A stretch of DNA of 7,648 nucleotides. Source: Pseudomonadota bacterium. GTDB taxonomy: Bacteria > Pseudomonadota > Gammaproteobacteria > Burkholderiales > Rhodocyclaceae. Shown here piece by piece: positions 4,434-7,648 of the stretch. The translations under genes were made by a program, and so were the position numbers. Location: contig WRJU01000161.1 of NCBI GenBank assembly GCA_009778425.1, positions 1-7,648 of the forward strand. The letters run 5' to 3'. Every line of letters begins with the position of its first letter. Position 1 is the stretch's first letter. Under the pieces are notes generated by a model. The model had not been told where the DNA came from and searched no databases. It saw only the letters and a program-made list of their open reading frames with translations.

Positions 4434-5354
4434 ATGAAAACGGACGCCAACACACTCGCTGCACTCACGCTTGAGCTTGTTCCATCGGATGGGGACATCG
4501 TCCCGACCGAGGTGCACCTTTTGCCGCGCGGCCCGTTCCGCGCTGTAGACGACAGGCCGCACGAATGCCCGAACTGGCTGCTTGATGAGCGCATTGCCGC
4601 GAAAGTCATTGCCTGTGCGGAGGCGAAAGTCAACGACACCTTGATCGACTACGAACACCAGTCGCTGAACTCAGGCATGAACGGGCAACCCACGCCCGCA
4701 GCCGGGTGGTTCAGGGCGCTCGAATGGCGCGATACCGGCCTCTACGCCACCGGCGTGAAGTGGACGGCGCGCGCGCGCCAGATGATCGCCGCGCGCGAAT
4801 ACCGCTACATCTCTGCTGTTTTTCATTACCTGCCGCGCACCGGGGAAGTCTTGGACATCGTCTCGGTGGCGCTCACCAACACCCCTGCGCTCGACGGGCT
4901 GGAAGCCCTGGCCGCTGCGCGAAAACTCACCCCACAGCCCCCATTGGAGGATGCCGAAATGGCTGACGAAAAAGAACTGGCCGCACTCACGTCTGAGCGC
5001 GACAGCCTTAAAACTAGCGTGGCTGCGCTTACCGCCGAGCGCAATGCTGCCGTTGCCGAATTGGCCGTACTCAAGGCCAAGGAAGCGGAGGCCGCGCTGA
5101 CGGCAGAAAAAGCGGAGCGCACAAAGCTGCTGGAGGACATCGCGCCCGCGCTCAGGTGTGCGGTTGAAAGTCTGCCGCTGGCTTCGCTCAAAGAGTACGT
5201 CGAGAAGGCTGGCTCGCTTGGCTTACTGAACAGGCAGACCGGGAAAGAAAAGCCCGCAACCGCCGCGCTCACCCAGGAAGAGGCCGATCTCTGTGAAAAG
5301 TTCGGCGTCTCCCGCGATGAATTCGCTGCGTCTCGCAATGCCAGAAAGGAGTAA
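4434..5354 (+). CDS. Mu I-like prohead protease with C-terminal scaffold part
   Basis: Phage_Mu_I family. In Mu, I is the capsid maturation protease and its C-terminal region, made separately, is scaffold Z. The 306-residue protein has the protease domain in residues about 1-165: VHLLPRGPFRAVDDRP, LIDYEHQSLN, PTPAAGWFRALEWRDTGLYA, then YRYISAVFHYLPRTGEVLDI and ALTNTPALDGLEAL. After residue 170 comes an Ala/Glu/Lys coiled coil (about 180-235) and a C-terminal segment with LASLKEYVEKAG and LCEKFGVSRDEFAAS. The ATG at 4434 is chosen over TTG at 4416 because family members start close to this point; no convincing ribosome site is visible for either, unusual for this window. In Mu the F and G genes precede it; here a non-coding island does. 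The head protein gene follows after three bases. Confidence 0.92.
   Translation: MKTDANTLAALTLELVPSDGDIVPTEVHLLPRGPFRAVDDRPHECPNWLLDERIAAKVIACAEAKVNDTLIDYEHQSLNSGMNGQPTPAAGWFRALEWRDTGLYATGVKWTARARQMIAAREYRYISAVFHYLPRTGEVLDIVSVALTNTPALDGLEALAAARKLTPQPPLEDAEMADEKELAALTSERDSLKTSVAALTAERNAAVAELAVLKAKEAEAALTAEKAERTKLLEDIAPALRCAVESLPLASLKEYVEKAGSLGLLNRQTGKEKPATAALTQEEADLCEKFGVSRDEFAASRNARKE
4959..5354 (+). CDS. Nested scaffold protein Z-like, internal in-frame start in protease gene
   Basis: An ATG at 4959, in frame with the protease and at its protease/scaffold boundary, is preceded by GGAGG (4946-4950) with 8 bases spacing, a far better ribosome site than that of the full-length gene. The 131-residue product starts MADEKELAALTSERDSLKTS and is mostly coiled coil followed by the short C-terminal domain. 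Mu makes its scaffold Z from an in-frame internal start of I, so the same strategy is inferred here; it would give more scaffold than protease. The scaffold would direct assembly of T and be cleaved by the protease. Confidence 0.75.
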   Translation: MADEKELAALTSERDSLKTSVAALTAERNAAVAELAVLKAKEAEAALTAEKAERTKLLEDIAPALRCAVESLPLASLKEYVEKAGSLGLLNRQTGKEKPATAALTQEEADLCEKFGVSRDEFAASRNARKE

Positions 5355-5357
5355 AAA

Positions 5358-6287
5358 ATGGCTCTCACACAAGCACAGATTAACGCCTTAAAAACCGTGC
5401 TCATTGCGCGGTTCAGTAAAGGGCTTGCCGCCGCCCCGAACAACTGGCCGAGCGTGGCGCGCAAAATTGCCTCCGGCGCGAAGAGCAATACCTACGAGTG
5501 GCTTTCCATGTTCCCGATGTTCCGGGAGTGGGTGAGCGGCAGCCGGTTGCACAAGCAGTTGAAAGAGGGCGCTTACGTCGTTTCAAACCGCAGGTTTGAA
5601 ACCACCATCGATGTGCAGCGCGCAGACATTGAAGACGACAGTTTAGGGCAGTACGGTGAACTGGCCGAGGCCGTCGGTTATGCGGCCATCGAATTTCAGA
5701 ACCAGCTTGTGTTCCAGGCGCTTGCCGCTGGTTTTACGGATACATGCTACGACGGGCAACCTTTCTTCGATGAAGACCACCCCGTTGCGCCGAACGAAGA
5801 CGGCAGCGGTGAGGCGGTATCCGTCTCCAACGTGCAGTCGGGTACGGGCGAGCCGTGGGTACTGCTGTGCACCAAGCGCGCCGTGGCACCCATTTATCTT
5901 CAGGAGCGTGAAGCAGCTCGGTTTGATGCCGTGACAAGCAGCGGTGATTTCACCGTCTTTGACACAGACAGGTACTCCTACGGCGGGTATTGGCGCGGCG
6001 CGGCTCCGTATGGCTTCTGGCAACTGGCTTTTGGATCGAAAGCCCCGCTCACGGAAGCCAGCTTCAACGCCGCCTACGACGCCATGTTCAGTTGCAAGGG
6101 GGACGGCAACCGTGTGCTCGGAATCGTTCCTGACCTGCTTGTCGTTGGGCCGTCAAACCGCGCAGCGGCAGAGGCGCTGATCGAAGCGCAGTTCAAGGCC
6201 AATGGGGCAAGCAATACCAATTACAAGAAGGTGGGTCTGCTCGCCTCGCCGTTCATGGTCAACCCGGCTTTACAGGAGACCCCATGA
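5358..6287 (+). CDS. Mu T-like major head (capsid) protein
   Basis: Mu-like gpT major capsid subunit that builds the icosahedral head. At 309 aa it is very near Mu T (about 305). Recognisable parts are the N-terminal LTQAQINALKTVLIARFSKG, then SNTYEWLSMFPMFREWVSGS, QLKEGAYVVSNRRFETTIDV, the DIEDDSLGQYGELAEAVGYA helix, and GQPFFDEDHPVAPN. The C-terminal third contains VLGIVPDLLVVGPSNRAAAE and a final strand near GLLASPFM. The ATG at 5358 has AAAGGAG (5345-5351). The stop overlaps the next start as ATGA. No damage is visible, so this part of the phage appears intact. Confidence 0.95.
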   Translation: MALTQAQINALKTVLIARFSKGLAAAPNNWPSVARKIASGAKSNTYEWLSMFPMFREWVSGSRLHKQLKEGAYVVSNRRFETTIDVQRADIEDDSLGQYGELAEAVGYAAIEFQNQLVFQALAAGFTDTCYDGQPFFDEDHPVAPNEDGSGEAVSVSNVQSGTGEPWVLLCTKRAVAPIYLQEREAARFDAVTSSGDFTVFDTDRYSYGGYWRGAAPYGFWQLAFGSKAPLTEASFNAAYDAMFSCKGDGNRVLGIVPDLLVVGPSNRAAAEALIEAQFKANGASNTNYKKVGLLASPFMVNPALQETP

Positions 6288-6544
6288 AACTCTTTGTCCG
6301 GATCAACCCCAGGACGCACACGCAGAAGTTCCGCCGCTGCGGGCTGGAGTTCACCCAAGGCTGGCAGGAGGTCGATGCCGACGCCGCCACTGAAGCGCGG
6401 CTGCGCGGCGAGCAGATGCTCGAAGTCATGGATGCGCCGGGAGTGGGGTCGGAACCCACGCCGGAAGGCACCCAGGAAGGCGAAGCGGCGGCGGAACCTG
6501 AGCCAAAAGCCAAGCCCTCCCGTGTGCGTAAAGCCAGCGCATAA
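6284..6544 (+). CDS. Mu gp35-like / HI1506-related small head-region protein
   Basis: An 86-residue protein with an N-terminal domain (residues 1-50: VRINPRTHTQKFRRCGLEFT, then LRGEQMLEVMDAP) of the type seen in FluMu HI1506-related proteins, where a short beta fold carries an F-R-R-x-G motif. The C-terminal 35 residues are an acidic then basic tail (Glu/Pro/Ala repeats ending KAKPSRVRKASA) that is likely disordered. The function is not known; its place between T and gp36 is that of Mu gp35. AGGAG (6274-6278) precedes the ATG. Thirty bases without coding follow. Confidence 0.78.
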   Translation: MKLFVRINPRTHTQKFRRCGLEFTQGWQEVDADAATEARLRGEQMLEVMDAPGVGSEPTPEGTQEGEAAAEPEPKAKPSRVRKASA

Positions 6545-6574
6545 CCGTTTCAAACGCCCATTAAAAGCCCTTCG

Positions 6575-7027
6575 ATGTTCGCTACCCGCACCGACCTTCT
6601 CGCCCGAAGCAACGCCCGCAGGATCGCCCAATTAGCGGTTCCGGCGGACTTCGACTTCCCGCATTCGGAGCGTGCGCTGCGTGAAATCATCGAAGGGGGC
6701 AGCCTGCGCCGCTACCCCGAAAAAGATCGCCCCGCGCTGAAGATGGCGCTGGATGCCATCGACAAATGCCTTGCAGACGCCGATGCGCTTCTAATCTCCT
6801 ACGGCATCCCGCCCGAAGTACAAACCACCTTGCTGGCGCGGCTCTCGTCGACCATTGCGCTCTACTACCTTCAAGGCGCGGAGCGCATGACCAAAGACGT
6901 ACAGGACGCCTACGACGCTGTTCTTGCGCTTCTTAACAAGTTTCAGCGCGGCGAACTGCCAGGGCTTGTCCCTGAGCCGGATATTGGCATAGCCGAAATC
7001 ACATCCAGCCCGAGGCGGTACGGATGA
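6575..7027 (+). CDS. Mu gp36-like protein (DUF1320), head-tail joining region
   Basis: DUF1320 family protein of 150 aa, equivalent by position and sequence to Mu gp36 (J), assigned to the head-tail interface. Visible family features are the N-terminal MFATRTDLLARSNARRIAQL, an Asp/Ala-rich helix ALDAIDKCLADADALLISYG, the motif ARLSSTIALYYLQGAERMTK and the helix VQDAYDAVLALLNKFQRGEL. No good ribosome site is visible before the ATG at 6575, so coupling to the preceding gene may serve. The stop overlaps the next start as ATGA. Confidence 0.88.
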   Translation: MFATRTDLLARSNARRIAQLAVPADFDFPHSERALREIIEGGSLRRYPEKDRPALKMALDAIDKCLADADALLISYGIPPEVQTTLLARLSSTIALYYLQGAERMTKDVQDAYDAVLALLNKFQRGELPGLVPEPDIGIAEITSSPRRYG

Positions 7028-7503
7028 TCTCGCTCACCCCAGTCATCCAGCGACTTACGCCAAAACCTGCGGGCTTTGCTGGCTTGTGGTTCAGGCAGGT
7101 TGCTGGCGCGGCAGAATTCGCCCAAGTACGCCCGGAGGCGCTCCCGCTCCCGGCCTGTTGGGTCATCCGCGCCTCAGACCGCGCGCGGCATGCGGGCGAG
7201 CGCGCGGAACACGTCACCCTCACGTTTGATGTGGCCATCGCCATCGAAAACGCCCGACGGCATGCACCGGGTGAGACCGATGACATGCTGCTTGCCTACC
7301 GGCGGGCAGTGAAAGACATTTTGCTGGGCTGGGAGCCTGAACCCGGCGCGCGCCCGATCAAGTTTGACGGCGGGCGCGTGCTCGAAGTGACTGAACTCGA
7401 CCTGTATTGGGCAGACCGCTACACGTTCGAGGCCGTCATCGACAACTACCTGCCCGACCCACCCCCATTTGAATCCATCGAACACAAAGGAGTTGAGCCG
7501 TGA
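7024..7503 (+). CDS. gp37-like tail terminator-type protein
   Basis: A 159-residue protein in the position of Mu gp37 (K), between gp36 and the sheath. It starts MISLTPVIQRL and has GLWFRQVAGAAEFAQV, a Pro/Ala-rich strand (ALPLPACWVIRA), VTLTFDVAIAIENARRH and the C-terminal ILLGWEPEPGARPIKFDGGR followed by LYWADRYTFEAVID. These match phage tail-terminator-like proteins, which cap the tail and fix its length before head joining. GAGG (7012-7015) lies before the ATG, which overlaps the preceding stop as ATGA. The last codons overlap the sheath start by four bases. Family assignment is good; the precise role is inferred from position. Confidence 0.8.
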   Translation: MISLTPVIQRLTPKPAGFAGLWFRQVAGAAEFAQVRPEALPLPACWVIRASDRARHAGERAEHVTLTFDVAIAIENARRHAPGETDDMLLAYRRAVKDILLGWEPEPGARPIKFDGGRVLEVTELDLYWADRYTFEAVIDNYLPDPPPFESIEHKGVEP

Positions 7504-7648
7504 CCATCACTTTCTCCGAAATCCCCCAGGCGCTGCGCTACCCAGGCGTCTACATCGAAATCGACGGCTCGCAAGCCGGTCTTGGCGGCGACCTGCCGCA
7601 AGTGCTGCTTGTCGGCCAGAAGCTCGGCGCGGGTGTTGCCCCGGCGGG
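7500..7648 (+). CDS. Mu L-like contractile tail sheath protein, 3' end outside window
   Basis: Start of the tail sheath gene; 49 codons are visible. The GTG at 7500 overlaps the previous stop and has AAAGGAG (7486-7492) with seven bases spacing. The N-terminus ITFSEIPQALRYPGVYIEID, then DLPQVLLVGQKLGAGVAPAG, is the typical beginning of Mu-type sheath proteins (consensus about I.F..IP..LR.PGVY.E.D). The sheath marks the phage as a contractile-tailed myovirus type. No defect is seen in the visible part. Confidence 0.93.
   Translation, partial: MTITFSEIPQALRYPGVYIEIDGSQAGLGGDLPQVLLVGQKLGAGVAPA

Noticed and set aside
4238..4474. Plus-strand frame reading MPVFHPCG... into the protease start
   Set aside because: It overlaps the target arm, palindrome and protease start, has no domain, and is in a different frame from the ash/icd-like stretch.
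4761..4798. CGCG-rich runs inside the protease gene as possible Z-DNA or methylation island
   Set aside because: They encode conserved Ala/Arg residues of the protease domain, so codon use explains them.
4826..5488. Minus-strand open frame of 220 codons opposite the scaffold region
   Set aside because: Ser/Ala-rich shadow of the Ala/Glu coiled coil on the plus strand; no start signal.
1..7648. CRISPR arrays, tRNA or rRNA genes, insertion sequences, phage ends
   Set aside because: No regularly spaced direct repeats, cloverleaf or rRNA-like sequence, terminal inverted repeats with transposase, or Mu-type terminal sites were seen.

Overview
The window is part of a Mu-like transposable (pro)phage in a GC-rich proteobacterium, probably beta or gamma. 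Evidence is the early order MuB-type ATPase, small early genes, Gam, GemA, Mor, followed by the Mu head/tail order protease-scaffold, major head protein T, gp35-like, gp36 (DUF1320), gp37-like and tail sheath. All genes are on the + strand. The host cannot be named from the sequence.

Early region (1-4026). The target-capture ATPase MuB enters from the left without its start codon. Four small, tightly packed genes follow. One carries a CPCCG zinc-ribbon-like start. The last has a helix-turn-helix and a tail that seems to run into another frame just before gam. Gam (DNA-end protection), GemA/gp16 and a Mor/C-type activator complete the cluster. Most junctions are ATGA overlaps or a few bases, so this looks like one operon. 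The Mor gene is cut by an in-frame TAG between its N-terminal domain and its DNA-binding helix-turn-helix, which continues in frame to 4026.

Non-coding island (4027-4433). About 400 bases hold no convincing gene but much structure: a good sigma70-type promoter, a hairpin with a T-run (terminator), and a segment complementary to a second segment about 130 bases downstream. A second copy of part of the target and several more hairpins follow. The layout resembles the C4 / ash-icd antisense-RNA immunity modules of P1- and P4-type phages, without a recognisable intact downstream icd/ash gene. A perfect 22-bp palindrome with a LacI-family-type core lies just before the protease gene.

Late region (4434-7648). 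Protease I with a nested in-frame scaffold (Z) start, major head protein T, gp35-like, gp36, tail-terminator-like gp37 and the beginning of the sheath gene. Lysis genes, terminase, portal and the F/G head genes, which in Mu lie between mor and I, are absent here. The non-coding island sits exactly at that junction. Together with the amber codon in mor, this suggests a defective or remodelled prophage in which a foreign RNA-based control module lies where the middle and early-late genes should be.
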